Shown here: piece after piece, positions 1 through 8,633 of the stretch | Numbering within the stretch: the first letter of the stretch is position 1 | Layout of the letters: each line of letters begins with the position of its first letter | DNA from: Paraburkholderia saeva | Lineage (GTDB): Bacteria; Pseudomonadota; Gammaproteobacteria; Burkholderiales; Burkholderiaceae | DNA length: 64,000 nucleotides | Reading direction: 5' to 3' | Assembly (NCBI RefSeq): GCF_907164555.1 | Contig: NZ_CAJQZC010000001.1 | Span: forward strand, 744,001 to 808,000 | Program-made: the position numbers and the translations under genes | The notes under the pieces: generated by a model | Database searches by the model: none | What the model was told of the DNA's origin: nothing | Seen by the model: only the letters and a program-made list of their open reading frames with translations

Positions 1-81
1 GGCGACGGCAAGATCTTCGTCGCGGACGTGGAGCGTGTGATCCGGATCCGTACCGGCGAGGAAAACGAAGCAGCCGTGTGA
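1..81 (+). CDS. glnB: Nitrogen regulatory protein PII, C-terminal end (partial)
   Basis: Only the last 26 codons are in the window; the gene begins before base 1. The reading GDGKIFVADVERVIRIRTGE, followed by ENEAAV and a stop, matches the conserved C-terminal signature of PII signal proteins, the strand and loop after the ATP-binding region. PII proteins are trimeric cytoplasmic sensors of 2-oxoglutarate, ATP/ADP and, through uridylylation of a T-loop tyrosine, glutamine. The T-loop lies outside the window, so GlnB and GlnK cannot be told apart. No amtB follows, which slightly favours GlnB over GlnK. A terminator starts about 30 bp after the stop. Confidence 0.85.
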   Translation, partial: GDGKIFVADVERVIRIRTGEENEAAV

Positions 82-110
82 TGTAGATCCAGAAGACCGA
101 CGGCTGGAAG

Positions 111-150
111 AGAGCACTGGCGTTGCACCACGCCGGTGCTCTTTTTGTTT
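111..150 (+). terminator. Intrinsic terminator after the PII gene
   Basis: The arms AGAGCAC and GTGCTCT flank an 18-base loop and are followed directly by TTTTGTTT, the normal form of a rho-independent terminator for the rightward PII gene. Confidence 0.75.
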
Positions 151-162
151 GGGTGTGCCAGA

Positions 163-201
163 AATAAAAAACGGTGCGATACCCTTTCGGGCACCGCACC
201 G
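163..201 (-). terminator. Intrinsic terminator of the porin gene
   Basis: Read leftwards, the arms CGGTGCG and CGCACCG enclose an inner CCC/GGG pairing and are followed by TTTTTTATT. It lies about 60 bp beyond the porin stop codon and is oriented for it. Confidence 0.8.
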
Positions 202-262
202 ATACGCGCCTCTCGCAGCAGCGTGAAAACTTCTCTTTAACTGTTCTTGTTACACCGTTCGA

Positions 263-1414
263 TTAGAACGAGTGTTGAATACCTGCGTACACGCCCGACT
301 GGCTGTGACCCGGCAGCGGATTGTCCGTGCTGGTTGCCGTACCGGCGTTGTTCGCATTCAGGCCGTAGTTAGCCGTCTTGCTGTTTTGCGTCGTGGCGAT
401 CTGGATGTCCAGCAGCGTGCGCTTCGACAGGTTGTACGAGCCGCCGATCGTGTAGATCGTCGCGTTGCCTGCGCCGTTGTTGCCGTTCACGTGGTAGACC
501 GCTGCGATCAGCGCAGCTGCCGGTGTTGCTTGCCACGTTACACCGCCCCATTCGTGATCGAGCGTCGTCGGTTGACCCGGCAGAACACCTTCAGCACCCG
601 ACGAGCGGATAGCCTGGTATGCAGCCTGGACCTTGAACTGGCCGAGGAACACGTTCAAGAGAGCCGAGTATTCACGCGATGCTGCGAACACGCCGTTGCC
701 CGTGTTGAGGGTGTTGACGTTGGTCAGGTTCGGGCCGTACAGCGCGCCGTTTGCCGGGTTGCGAATTTCGTCATAGATACCGCGAACCTGGAACAGTGCG
801 TTCGTGTAGGTGATCTGTGCGCCAGCTTCGCGACCTTGCGGGGTCGTGCCATTGCCGTTCCAGTTCGTTGCGTTCGACAGCGAGTACTGACCGTAGAAGT
901 CAAGGCCTGCGAACTTCGGCGACTGGTACGAAATGTTGTTGCTCGACGCCGGCCAGTTGCGGCCACGCACCAGCGATGCCGACGACCAGTTCGACTGACC
1001 GAACGGGTCAAAGTCCCACACGCCGTTCGAGATGAAGAGTTCACGACCCAACAGCAGCGTACCGAAACCGTCGTTCGACATACCGACCGTCGCCCAGCGA
1101 TTGAAGAGACCGCCACCGCCAGGGCCTGCGCCCGTCATCGTGTTGAAGGAGCCTTCCAGCTGGAAGAGAACCTTGTTGCCGCCACCGATGTCCTCAACAC
1201 CCTTCATGCCCCACAGGCTGGTACCCCAGTCGCCGCTTTCTGCGCGGAAACGATTCGTGCTGCCAGTTGCCTGACCGTTTGCACCGGTGCCTTGCGGAAC
1301 ACCCGTCATGTACTCAAGGCCGGCATCCAGGCGCCCATACAGCGTTACGCTGCTCTGTGCGTGTGCTGCCACGCCAAACGTCAGCAGCGATGCCGCGAGC
1401 AAAGCTTTCTTCAT
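263..1414 (-). CDS. Gram-negative general porin, OmpC type
   Basis: The 383-residue product is a trimeric outer-membrane beta-barrel porin for passive diffusion of small hydrophilic solutes. It opens with a clear signal peptide, MKKALLAASLLTFGVAAHAQ, cleaved after AHAQ. The mature protein starts SSVTLYGRLDAGLEY, the first strand typical of Burkholderiaceae porins, and ends in a terminal Phe (GIQHSF), the outer-membrane assembly signal. I start at base 1414 because GGAGGAG sits just upstream; an in-frame ATG four codons earlier would lie within that ribosome-binding site. The gene is monocistronic with its own terminator and an AT-rich upstream region. Substrate selectivity cannot be read from sequence. 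Confidence 0.93.
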   Translation of the reverse strand: MKKALLAASLLTFGVAAHAQSSVTLYGRLDAGLEYMTGVPQGTGANGQATGSTNRFRAESGDWGTSLWGMKGVEDIGGGNKVLFQLEGSFNTMTGAGPGGGGLFNRWATVGMSNDGFGTLLLGRELFISNGVWDFDPFGQSNWSSASLVRGRNWPASSNNISYQSPKFAGLDFYGQYSLSNATNWNGNGTTPQGREAGAQITYTNALFQVRGIYDEIRNPANGALYGPNLTNVNTLNTGNGVFAASREYSALLNVFLGQFKVQAAYQAIRSSGAEGVLPGQPTTLDHEWGGVTWQATPAAALIAAVYHVNGNNGAGNATIYTIGGSYNLSKRTLLDIQIATTQNSKTANYGLNANNAGTATSTDNPLPGHSQSGVYAGIQHSF

Positions 1415-1980
1415 CTTCTCCTCCATACCCTGTCAAAAAAATAAACCCAGTACTGCGAATGGTGTCCGGACGCCAGAGGCGCCGAACAGAAATCCGTACC
1501 AGAGAGCTTTGCGGCCGGGGTCGTATGTTGATGACGCGCGGCCTTGTTGGGCCATCTTTACGTCATGCCCGATCCCTCGTTGACCGGTATCTCCTGTGCG
1601 TCTTATGAAGTGAAACTACTTTTATCGAACTTTGTTTTGCTACTTTGGTTACTAATTTAGCAAAAATACCCCTACCTGGCGAAGAAAATCGACGTCTCCC
1701 AAACAGGTGTCGCCAAATTGCAATACGTCCGTGCCTGCTACTTCGGCAACAATGCTCTAAATATCGCTTAAACCCTTGTGCGACAAGGGAATCACGGTTC
1801 ATAACGCATGGAGTCAAGGATTGCCACTATTGACGTTCCAAATCGTCAGGAGTAGGGCCAGACTGTGGTTGCTTTGCGCATATGTTGGGATAAATCGCTT
1901 GTTCGAGGTGCATGCGACCGAAATGAAACAAGGCGCTGAAAGCGCCTTGTAAAACTACATAAACTACAAATCCGTCGTTC
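1415..1980. other. Intergenic region upstream of the porin gene
   Basis: About 560 bp with no convincing gene. The stretch near 1600-1690 is clearly more AT-rich than its surroundings and probably holds the porin promoter and regulator sites. Short open frames on both strands here lack ribosome-binding sites and family resemblance. The leftmost gene of the next operon terminates at 1929-1949. Confidence 0.6.
1921..1949 (-). terminator. Intrinsic terminator of the hisQMP-type operon
   Basis: The 9-bp arms CAAGGCGCT and AGCGCCTTG flank a 3-base loop. Read leftwards they are followed by a short, interrupted T run (TTTCATTT). It lies 31 bp after the ATPase stop codon and is oriented for it. Confidence 0.75.
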
Positions 1981-2763
1981 TTACTTGAGACTGCCCGAAA
2001 GGAACTGTTTGAGACGATCGCTCTTCGTGTGTTTGAAGACTTCGTCGGGATGACCCTCTTCTTCCACGCGTCCCTGGTGCAGGAACATCACGTGGTTCGA
2101 GACGTTGCGCGCGAACGCCATCTCATGGGTGACGACGATCATCGTGCGGCCTTCTTCGGCGAGCGTCTGCATGACCTTCAGCACTTCGCCGACGAGTTCC
2201 GGGTCGAGCGCCGAAGTCGGTTCGTCGAAGAGCATCACGTCAGGATGCATCGCGAGCGCGCGGGCGATCGCCACGCGCTGCTGCTGGCCGCCCGACAGAT
2301 GCGACGGATACTGTTTCTCGACGCGCGGCGCGAGCCCGACCTTTTCGAGGTACTGGCGGGCACGATCCTCGGCTTCGCGGCGCGGCAGGCCGAGCACGTT
2401 CACGGGCGCTTCGGTGATGTTCTCGAGCACCGACATGTGCGTCCACAGGTTGAAGTGCTGGAACACCATCGACAGTTTGGTGCGCACGCGCTGCAGCTGC
2501 CTGTGATCGGAGACGCGCAGCGCACCGCTGCGGTTGTCCTTCGCGGTGCGCACTTCCTCGCCGTCGACGAAGATGCGGCCCGCGTTCGGCTGTTCGAGGA
2601 AGTTGATGCAGCGAAGCATCGTGCTCTTGCCCGAACCGGACGAGCCGATGACGCTGATCACGTCGCCTGCGTTCGCCTTCAGCGAGACGCCCTTCAGGAC
2701 TTCGTTGTCGCCGTACTGCTTGTGGAGCTCATCGACGAAGAGCTTCTGTTTGCTGGTTTTCAT
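1981..2763 (-). CDS. hisP: Basic amino-acid ABC transporter, ATP-binding protein (HisP-like)
   Basis: This 260-residue cytoplasmic ATPase powers import of polar amino acids, probably histidine, arginine, lysine or ornithine. The Walker A motif GSSGSGKST is at residues 40-48. The Q-loop is in MVFQHFNLW, the ABC signature is [14 protein letters not shown], and Walker B with the D-loop is [13 protein letters not shown]. The switch histidine is in VTHEM. The insert between Walker A and the Q-loop ([19 protein letters not shown]) is characteristic of the HisP subgroup. It is the last gene of a leftward operon, 18 bp after the permease. The subfamily is confident; the exact substrate is not. Confidence 0.92.
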   Translation of the reverse strand: MKTSKQKLFVDELHKQYGDNEVLKGVSLKANAGDVISVIGSSGSGKSTMLRCINFLEQPNAGRIFVDGEEVRTAKDNRSGALRVSDHRQLQRVRTKLSMVFQHFNLWTHMSVLENITEAPVNVLGLPRREAEDRARQYLEKVGLAPRVEKQYPSHLSGGQQQRVAIARALAMHPDVMLFDEPTSALDPELVGEVLKVMQTLAEEGRTMIVVTHEMAFARNVSNHVMFLHQGRVEEEGHPDEVFKHTKSDRLKQFLSGSLK

Positions 2764-2781
2764 CTGTGTCTCTCGTCAGGC

Positions 2782-3495
2782 TTACTTGCCCTGCGGCCGC
2801 AGATAGGCGAGCCAGCGGTGCTCGGCGCGGCGGAAGAGCCACACGAGCGTGAAGGAAATAGCGAGGTAGAGCAGGGCGGCAATGCCGAACGCTCCGAACG
2901 ACTGGTACGTGGCCGAGTTCACGTCACGTGCGATCTTGAGGATGTCGGGCACGGTCGCAGTGAACGCGACGGTCGTGGCGTGCAGCATCAGGATCACTTC
3001 GTTGCTGTAGTACGGCAGCGCGCGACGCAGCGCCGAAGGCAGGATCACACGGCGATACAGCGTGAACTGCGACATCCCGTACGCACGGGCCGCCTCGATC
3101 TCGCCGTAGGGCGTAGCCTTGATCGCGCCCGCGAAGATTTCGGTGGTGTACGCGCAGGTGTTCAGCGTGAACGCGAGCAGCGTGCAGTTCATGCCGTTGC
3201 GGAAGAACGCGTCGGTGAGCGCGTGCGAATGGATGAACTCGAGGCTGTAAAGACCCGTGTAGCAGAGCAGCAGCTGGACATACAGCGGCGTGCCGCGAAA
3301 CACATAGGTATACAGCCACACCGTGCGCGACAGCCATTTCTTCTTCGATACGCGCGCGACAGCCAGCGGGATCGACAGGCAGAAGCCAAAACCAATCGAC
3401 ACGACCAGCAGCCACATCGTGATCGCGAGGCCGGTGAAGCGATAGCCGTCGGTGAAGAGGTAGTTGCGCCAGTACTCCTGGATCAGCCCGATCAT
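2782..3495 (-). CDS. hisM: Basic amino-acid ABC transporter permease (HisM-like)
   Basis: This 237-residue inner-membrane permease carries the HisM/ArtM-type fold, with about five hydrophobic segments. The EAA loop that docks on the ATPase is seen as EIEAARAYGMSQFTLYRRVI, near residue 135. Its ATG overlaps the stop of the upstream permease in an ATGA arrangement, indicating translational coupling. Together with the neighbouring permease it should form the heterodimeric channel. The FRGTPLYVQLLL stretch is typical of the amino-acid polar family. Confidence 0.92.
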   Translation of the reverse strand: MIGLIQEYWRNYLFTDGYRFTGLAITMWLLVVSIGFGFCLSIPLAVARVSKKKWLSRTVWLYTYVFRGTPLYVQLLLCYTGLYSLEFIHSHALTDAFFRNGMNCTLLAFTLNTCAYTTEIFAGAIKATPYGEIEAARAYGMSQFTLYRRVILPSALRRALPYYSNEVILMLHATTVAFTATVPDILKIARDVNSATYQSFGAFGIAALLYLAISFTLVWLFRRAEHRWLAYLRPQGK

Positions 3496-4181
3496 AGATC
3501 CGCCTTTCGCACACCGGTCGAGTAACGTTTTTCGAGGTACATCAGCACAAAGTTCGAGACGGTGGTGATGACGAGATAGACCGCGCCCGCCAGCAGGGTG
3601 AAGAAAAAGAATCGCAGCGTGCCCTTGCCGGCATCCTGCGAAGCCTTGACGACGTCAGCGAGACCGATGATCGACACGAGCGCCGTGGCCTTGACCATCA
3701 CCTGCCAGTTATTGCCTATGCCGGGAAGCGCGAAGCGCATCATCTGCGGGAACATGATGCGCGAGAACACCTGCCACGCGCTCATGCCATAAGCCGACCC
3801 GGCCTCCAGCTGGCCACGTGGAACCGAGAGGAACGCGCCGCGAAACGTTTCGGTGAAGTACGCGCCGTAGATGAAACCCAGCACGATCACGCCGGCGACG
3901 AACGGATCGATGTCGATCTGTTCCCACCCGATCAGGTCGGTGAGGTCGTTCAGCCAGATCTGGAGGCTGTAGAAGAGCAGCAGCATCAGCACCAGATCGG
4001 GCACGCCGCGTATCAGTGTTGTATACAGCGTGCCGACGCCGTGCGACACACGGTTCTTCGACAGTTTCGCCCCCGCACCGAGCAGGCCGAGGAGAAAGGC
4101 GAACGCCAGCGACAGGACCGCCAGTTTGACGGTCTGCCAGGTGCCGGCAAGGATGATGGGGCCGTAGCCTGATAGAAACAT
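3492..4181 (-). CDS. hisQ: Basic amino-acid ABC transporter permease (HisQ-like)
   Basis: This 229-residue inner-membrane permease is the partner of the HisM-like protein and first gene of the operon. The EAA loop reads QLEAGSAYGMSAWQVFSRIM, and the earlier LIRGVPDLVLMLLLFY stretch is typical of HisQ. The open frame runs far upstream, but the start at 4181 is preferred. AAGGA lies six bases before it and the hydrophobic N-terminus MFLSGYGPIILAGTWQTVK matches the family, whereas the upstream extension is arginine-rich and low in complexity. No periplasmic binding protein gene is adjacent, so the transporter must borrow one encoded elsewhere. Confidence 0.92.
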   Translation of the reverse strand: MFLSGYGPIILAGTWQTVKLAVLSLAFAFLLGLLGAGAKLSKNRVSHGVGTLYTTLIRGVPDLVLMLLLFYSLQIWLNDLTDLIGWEQIDIDPFVAGVIVLGFIYGAYFTETFRGAFLSVPRGQLEAGSAYGMSAWQVFSRIMFPQMMRFALPGIGNNWQVMVKATALVSIIGLADVVKASQDAGKGTLRFFFFTLLAGAVYLVITTVSNFVLMYLEKRYSTGVRKADL

Positions 4182-4881
4182 ATGAAGTCCTTGACGACGC
4201 GTCTCGACGCCGCGAAAGACGCGGTTCCGCGCGCGCCGTGTGTCCTGTTGCCGGTGGATCCATCGATCCGGCGGGACGCCCGGCGCACAGCAGGCCGCTG
4301 TGCGATTCGTGACTGCACAGCCGCGCCCCGGATCCGGGGCCGCGAGACATGCCAGGCGTCCCGCTTCGTGCGGGTTACCTGTCCTGTCTTCGCCGGCGAT
4401 GCAGCGCTTTTTCCGACTGTATAACCAGAACCCCGTCCGGCCCATTGGTACCGGCCCGGTCTCCCGTGGCCGCTTTCCGCTGGTTTCCCGACCGCCGTCG
4501 TTGACCGCCAGTCGGCCAACGCCAGCGGTCAGCGGTCGCCGTGCCTGGCTCGCCGTCGCTATTCTAGGCGGACAAAATTGCTGCAGAGGCCCCTCGCAAG
4601 TCCCCTCGGGCGCCGGGCGAAACGCACGGCGGAAGGCGCAAGGGCGTGCGGAGCAAGTCCGTCCGACCGAAAAGCGCGGTATTTTACCCGAACAGCCGGC
4701 GCGCGCCACCCGGGCTTCGCCCCTGGTCGGGCATACCTGCGTCGCGCGGCCCCGCGAAGGACCCTGCGAGGCCGCGCGATTGGCATCGCTGGCGAAACGA
4801 TGCAGTGCACGCATGCGGATTGTCCTTTTGATCGCGTGCCCATACATTCTGCGCATCGCACAATATTGACGGGAGATCGAC
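4182..4881. other. Long divergent intergenic region, no gene recognised
   Basis: Seven hundred bases separate the leftward transporter operon from the rightward pirin gene. Open frames here are long only because GC content is high; they are arginine- and proline-rich with no ribosome-binding sites. The region should contain two divergent promoters. I found no convincing -35/-10 pair or riboswitch by eye. Given its length, a small RNA or a long 5' leader for the transporter is possible but unsupported. Confidence 0.55.
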
Positions 4882-5580
4882 ATGCTGCAGATTCGCCGCT
4901 CGGACGAACGCGGTCACGCCAACCATGGCTGGCTCGACTCGTATCACAGCTTTTCATTTGCCGACTACTACGATCCCGACCATATGCAGTTTGGCCCGCT
5001 ACGCGTCATCAACGAAGACGTGATCGGGCCGGGCGAAGGCTTCGGCACGCACGGCCATCGCGACATGGAGATCGTCACGTACGTGTTGCAGGGCGCGCTC
5101 GCGCACAAGGACAGCATGGGCAACGGCTCGACGATCCGTCCCGGCGACGTCCAGCGCATGAGCGCCGGCACGGGCGTGATGCACAGCGAATTCAACGCAT
5201 CGAAGGAAGAGCCGCTGCATCTGCTGCAGATCTGGGTGCTGCCGGCCCGTCGCGGCGATGCGCCCGGCTACGAGGAGAAACGCTTCGAAGATGCGGACAA
5301 GCGTGGCCGGTTGCGGGTCGTCGCTTCCCCCGACGGGCGCGACGGTTCGGTGACGATTCACTCGGACGCCTCGATCCACGCCGGGCTCTTCGACGGCGCC
5401 GAGCGCGCTGACTTCACGGTGCCGGCAGGGCGGCGTGTCTACGTGCAGGTGGCGCGCGGCGGCGTGACGGTGAACGGCGAAGCGCTCACGGCTGGCGATG
5501 CGGCGATGCTCGCCGACGTCGACACGGTCACGCTCGAAAAGGGCAATCAGGCCGAAGTGCTGCTGTTCGACCTCGGCTGA
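4882..5580 (+). CDS. Pirin-family bicupin protein (YhhW-like)
   Basis: This 232-residue cytoplasmic bicupin belongs to the pirin family; the E. coli relative YhhW has quercetin 2,3-dioxygenase activity in vitro. The metal ligands are visible in the N-terminal cupin: His57 and His59 in GTHGHRDME, and His101 and Glu103 in GVMHSEF, nearly the same numbering as other pirins. The opening RRSDERGHANHGWLDSYHSF is a family signature. It starts 10 bp after a GGGAGA ribosome-binding site and is followed by a strong terminator, so it is monocistronic. The physiological substrate is unknown. Confidence 0.9.
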   Translation: MLQIRRSDERGHANHGWLDSYHSFSFADYYDPDHMQFGPLRVINEDVIGPGEGFGTHGHRDMEIVTYVLQGALAHKDSMGNGSTIRPGDVQRMSAGTGVMHSEFNASKEEPLHLLQIWVLPARRGDAPGYEEKRFEDADKRGRLRVVASPDGRDGSVTIHSDASIHAGLFDGAERADFTVPAGRRVYVQVARGGVTVNGEALTAGDAAMLADVDTVTLEKGNQAEVLLFDLG

Positions 5581-5648
5581 CGTTGCGGCTGAAGTAACGG
5601 GTCGCGCGCACCACCGGATCACCTTCGCGCTGTCATGCCACAAACACG

Positions 5649-5682
5649 ATCGCCACGGAGAACATCCCGTGGCGATTTTTTT
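5649..5682 (+). terminator. Intrinsic terminator of the pirin gene
   Basis: The 10-bp arms ATCGCCACGG and CCGTGGCGAT are followed by an uninterrupted run of T, about 70 bp after the pirin stop codon. Confidence 0.85.
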
Positions 5683-5724
5683 CTCCTGCAAGCGGCGTGT
5701 GCAGCCTGCAGGAGCCAGGGCCGC

Positions 5725-6276
5725 TTACGGCTTGACTGCCGAAGCAGCGCCCGGCGCAGCACCGCGATGCTGTTCCCAACGCTCATGCATCTTCTCGTGG
5801 CGTTGTTCCATCTTCGCGAAGCGCTGCTTGATCGCGGTGCTGACGGTCGTCTTTTGCTGGTCGTTCAGGCCGTTGTAGAACGTGAGCCATGCATTCGCGC
5901 TCTGTTCGCGCAGCTGCGCGTCCTGCTGCTCGATCTTCTGATGCGCAGCGTGCATCGCGTTCAGGTCGAGAATCGGTTGCTGCTGCATCGACTTGAACTG
6001 CTGCTTCATCTGTTCATGATTCGCACGTTCGGCTTCGTGCGTCTGCTTCATCGTGTCGAGCGCGGCCTGCCACTGTTTCTCCTGATCCGCGTTCAGGTTC
6101 AGCTGGCCGTGCAGCTGGCTCAGTTCCTTCATGAAGTGGCCGTGCCAGCCACCAGGGCCGCCGGGACCACCGGGGCCGCCCATGGCGCCACCCGGCTGGG
6201 CAGCGTAAGCGATGCCAAGGCTCAGTGCGAGAGACGAAGCGGCAACGGCGAGAAAGCGTGAAGTTTTTGTAGACAT
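5725..6276 (-). CDS. Spy/CpxP-family periplasmic LTXXQ protein
   Basis: This 183-residue protein has a signal peptide ending near AYAAQ, then a glycine-rich linker (GGAMGGPGGPGGPGG). A long, Gln/Glu/His/Met-rich helical region follows. LNADQEKQW near residue 62 and LNDQQKTTV near residue 136 are the two LTXXQ-like repeats that define Spy, CpxP and related chaperones or metal-binding sensors of envelope stress. It is divergent from a two-component system whose upstream region contains CpxR-like repeats, making it a probable regulon member. Whether it acts as an ATP-independent chaperone, a feedback inhibitor of the kinase or a metal buffer cannot be settled here. Confidence 0.82.
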   Translation of the reverse strand: MSTKTSRFLAVAASSLALSLGIAYAAQPGGAMGGPGGPGGPGGWHGHFMKELSQLHGQLNLNADQEKQWQAALDTMKQTHEAERANHEQMKQQFKSMQQQPILDLNAMHAAHQKIEQQDAQLREQSANAWLTFYNGLNDQQKTTVSTAIKQRFAKMEQRHEKMHERWEQHRGAAPGAASAVKP

Positions 6277-6386
6277 GGAGCGACTCCTTTATGTTGATCC
6301 AGGCCGGCGGTGCGGGGGCGTCATCGCGAGAGTGAGACGGCCCGCATCCGGTTAGACACAGCGTAGGGGTGCCGGGCGTGCGGCGT

Positions 6387-6451
6387 GTTACACGCTTCAT
6401 GCCGGCCATTACACGACATTACGTGCGCCTTTCGCCGTAACACCCAGTAAC
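6387..6451. promoter_or_regulatory. Putative response-regulator boxes (CpxR-like direct repeats)
   Basis: Within the 231-bp divergent region, GTAAC occurs at 6437-6441 and again at 6447-6451 with a 5-bp spacer. On the other strand the same arrangement appears as ATTAC at 6408-6412 and 6418-6422, also 5 bp apart, with a fifth half-site GTTAC at 6387-6391, two helical turns from 6408. Known CpxR boxes are GTAAA-N5-GTAAA. The two pairs point towards the two divergent genes, so the OmpR-type regulator at 6508 plausibly controls both itself and the Spy-like gene. Confidence 0.6.
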
Positions 6452-6507
6452 CCTTTGCGGCAGGTTTGTGAAGAAAGCGGCGGGTCGCGCGCGTTAAACT
6501 TCGTCCC

Positions 6508-7233
6508 ATGGCTACTCAAATTCTGGTCGTCGATGACGACGTCGAACTGCGCGACCTTCTGCGCGACTATCTGGCCCGGCAGGGCATCGAAGTCTCGGTG
6601 CTGCACGACGCCGGCTCTCTCGAACGCCGGCTCGAACGCGAGCGGCCGGACCTGATCGTGCTCGACCTGATGATGCCGGGCGTCGACGGGCTGACGGCGC
6701 TGCGCAAGTTACGCGCTTCGGGCGACGATATCCCCGTCATCATGCTGACCGCCCGTGCGGACGACGTGGACCGCATCGTCGGTCTCGAACTGGGCGCGGA
6801 CGACTACCTCGGCAAGCCGTTCAACCCGCGCGAGCTGCTGGCGCGCGTGCAGGCGGTGCTGCGCCGGCGCCGCACGCTGCCTTCGGCGGCCGCGCCGGAG
6901 CAGCGCGAGCCGTTCGCGTTCGGCCGTTTCACGCTCGACTTCCAGTCGCGCACGCTGAACCAGGACGACCGTCCGCTCACCCTGTCGGGCAGCGAATTCG
7001 CGTTGCTCAAGATCTTCGTGAATCATCCAATGCGCACGCTCACGCGTGAACGCCTGCTCGAACTGCTGCACGGTCCGGAATACGACGGCACCGACCGCGG
7101 CATCGATGTGCAGGTGTGGCGTCTGCGCCGCATTCTCGAAACCGATCCGTCCACGCCGCGCTTCATCCAGACGGTGCGTGGCCGTGGTTACGTGTTCGTG
7201 CCCGACGGCGAGCAGCATGCGCCGGCCAGCTGA
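6508..7233 (+). CDS. OmpR-family response regulator (CpxR-like)
   Basis: This 241-residue DNA-binding response regulator has a receiver domain at residues 1-115 and a winged-helix OmpR domain at about 135-235. The acidic pocket is VVDDD, the phosphoacceptor is Asp53 in LIVLDLMMPG, the switch Thr81 is in MLTAR, and Lys103 is in LGKPF. The C-terminal recognition region includes DVQVWRLRRILE and IQTVRGRGYVF. The kinase gene overlaps its 3' end by 17 bp. Its upstream region has paired GTAAC repeats like CpxR sites and a divergent Spy-like gene, which supports a CpxR-type envelope-stress role. Confidence 0.92.
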   Translation: MATQILVVDDDVELRDLLRDYLARQGIEVSVLHDAGSLERRLERERPDLIVLDLMMPGVDGLTALRKLRASGDDIPVIMLTARADDVDRIVGLELGADDYLGKPFNPRELLARVQAVLRRRRTLPSAAAPEQREPFAFGRFTLDFQSRTLNQDDRPLTLSGSEFALLKIFVNHPMRTLTRERLLELLHGPEYDGTDRGIDVQVWRLRRILETDPSTPRFIQTVRGRGYVFVPDGEQHAPAS

Positions 7234-8545
7234 TTCGCTGTTTGGACGGCTGGCGCTGCTGGTCGTCAGCGTGTTGCTGATCTCGCACTTCGCGTGGTAC
7301 GCGTTGATGCGGCTCGACCGCAACCAGCTGCAGGCGCGCTACGCCGTTGAAGAAGCAACGTTCCTCGTCGAGGCCGTGCGCCAGCACGTGGCGCGCACGC
7401 CGGACCAGCCGCTGCCGTCGCGCGTGCGCCTTGTCGACCCCACGAGTCCCGACGTGCCCGCTTCCGACGTCGAAGTGCCGCCAGGCTTGCAGCGCTTCCT
7501 CGACGACGTGCAGGACCGCATGCCTGCCGGCACGCAGGTGCGTGCGGGTACGCCCGGCAAGCCGCCTACGTTGTGGGTGCGCTCAGCCGCCGACCATAGC
7601 TGGATCGTGGTGCCCGTGCAGCCGCTCAGGCCGCCGCGTCCGCTTGACCGGACCGTCTGGTGGCTCGTCATCATCTTTTCGGCGGGTGTCATGGCCGCGC
7701 TCTTTGCCGCGTGGCAGTTGCAGCAGCCATTGCGCTCGCTGGCGCAGGCGGTTGCGCGGTTCGGGCGCGGGTTGCCGGTCCCGCCGGTGCCGGAGCGGGG
7801 GCCGCGCGAGTTGCAGCAGCTCACGCGTGGCTTTAACCAGATGGTTCAGGAAGTGGCGCGCACGGAGAATGACCGCGCGGTGATGCTGGCCGGCGTCGCG
7901 CATGATCTGAAGACGCCGCTTGCGCGACTGCGTCTACGCGCCGAAATGATGGATGAAGCCAAGGTGCGCGATGGCGTGGTGCGTGACGTCGACTCGATGG
8001 CGCATATCGTCGACCAGTTTCTGGTTTTCGCACACGACGGCGCCGATCGCAGCGAAACGGTCGAAGTCGATACGCAATGTGAGCGTGTCGCGCGCACGTA
8101 CCGTGCGGTCGCGGCAGGCGCGCCGGCCGTCCAGACGGTGCTGAACGCAGGCGTCGGGTTCCTTCTGCCGGCTGCAACACTCGACCGGATCCTGTCCAAT
8201 CTGCTGGATAACGCGCATGCGTATGGCGCGCCGCCAATCGTCATCGAGACGGAGCGTACGCCGGATGGCTACACGCTGTCGGTGTACGACAACGGCAGCG
8301 GTATTGCCGCGCACGATCTGATCAATGCAAGCCGGCCGTTCGTGCGGCTCGATCCGGCGCGCGGCGGCAACGGGCACAGCGGCCTGGGTCTTGCGATCGT
8401 CGAGCGGCTGGTGCGCCGGGCAGGCGGAGAGTGGGAGATCGGCAACCACGAAGGGCGTGGCCTGCGTGTACTGATGCGCTTCGCGTTCGATGTACTGCCG
8501 CCGCGTGGTGCTGCAATGTCGACAGAAACCGCCTGGGGGCGTTAA
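7217..8545 (+). CDS. Membrane sensor histidine kinase (EnvZ/CpxA type)
   Basis: This 442-residue inner-membrane kinase is the partner of the overlapping response regulator. TM1 is at about residues 11-30, a periplasmic sensor of roughly 115 residues follows, and TM2 is at about 147-166. After it come a HAMP linker and the dimerisation/phosphoacceptor helix with His229 in GVAHDLKTPLARLR. The ATP-binding domain shows the N box LSNLLDNAHAYG, the G1 box VYDNGSGI and the G2 box GHSGLGLAIV. The start at 7217 lies inside the regulator gene and gives a normal N-terminus, MRRPADSLFGRLALLVV; the longer frame runs through the regulator. Confidence 0.92.
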   Translation: MRRPADSLFGRLALLVVSVLLISHFAWYALMRLDRNQLQARYAVEEATFLVEAVRQHVARTPDQPLPSRVRLVDPTSPDVPASDVEVPPGLQRFLDDVQDRMPAGTQVRAGTPGKPPTLWVRSAADHSWIVVPVQPLRPPRPLDRTVWWLVIIFSAGVMAALFAAWQLQQPLRSLAQAVARFGRGLPVPPVPERGPRELQQLTRGFNQMVQEVARTENDRAVMLAGVAHDLKTPLARLRLRAEMMDEAKVRDGVVRDVDSMAHIVDQFLVFAHDGADRSETVEVDTQCERVARTYRAVAAGAPAVQTVLNAGVGFLLPAATLDRILSNLLDNAHAYGAPPIVIETERTPDGYTLSVYDNGSGIAAHDLINASRPFVRLDPARGGNGHSGLGLAIVERLVRRAGGEWEIGNHEGRGLRVLMRFAFDVLPPRGAAMSTETAWGR

Positions 8546-8583
8546 GCGCGCAAACGAACGTGAATTGAAGCGGGATCAACACA

Positions 8584-8622
8584 AACGCGCCAGCAGCCCT
8601 CCGGGCTTCTGGCGCGTTCTGT
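8584..8622 (+). terminator. Probable terminator after the two-component operon
   Basis: The arms AACGCGCCAG and CTGGCGCGTT enclose a second stem AGCCC/GGGCT. The following T-rich tail is interrupted (TTCTGTTCT), so strength is uncertain. It lies between convergent genes and could serve both. Confidence 0.6.
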
Positions 8623-8633
8623 TCTGAGGCTGC

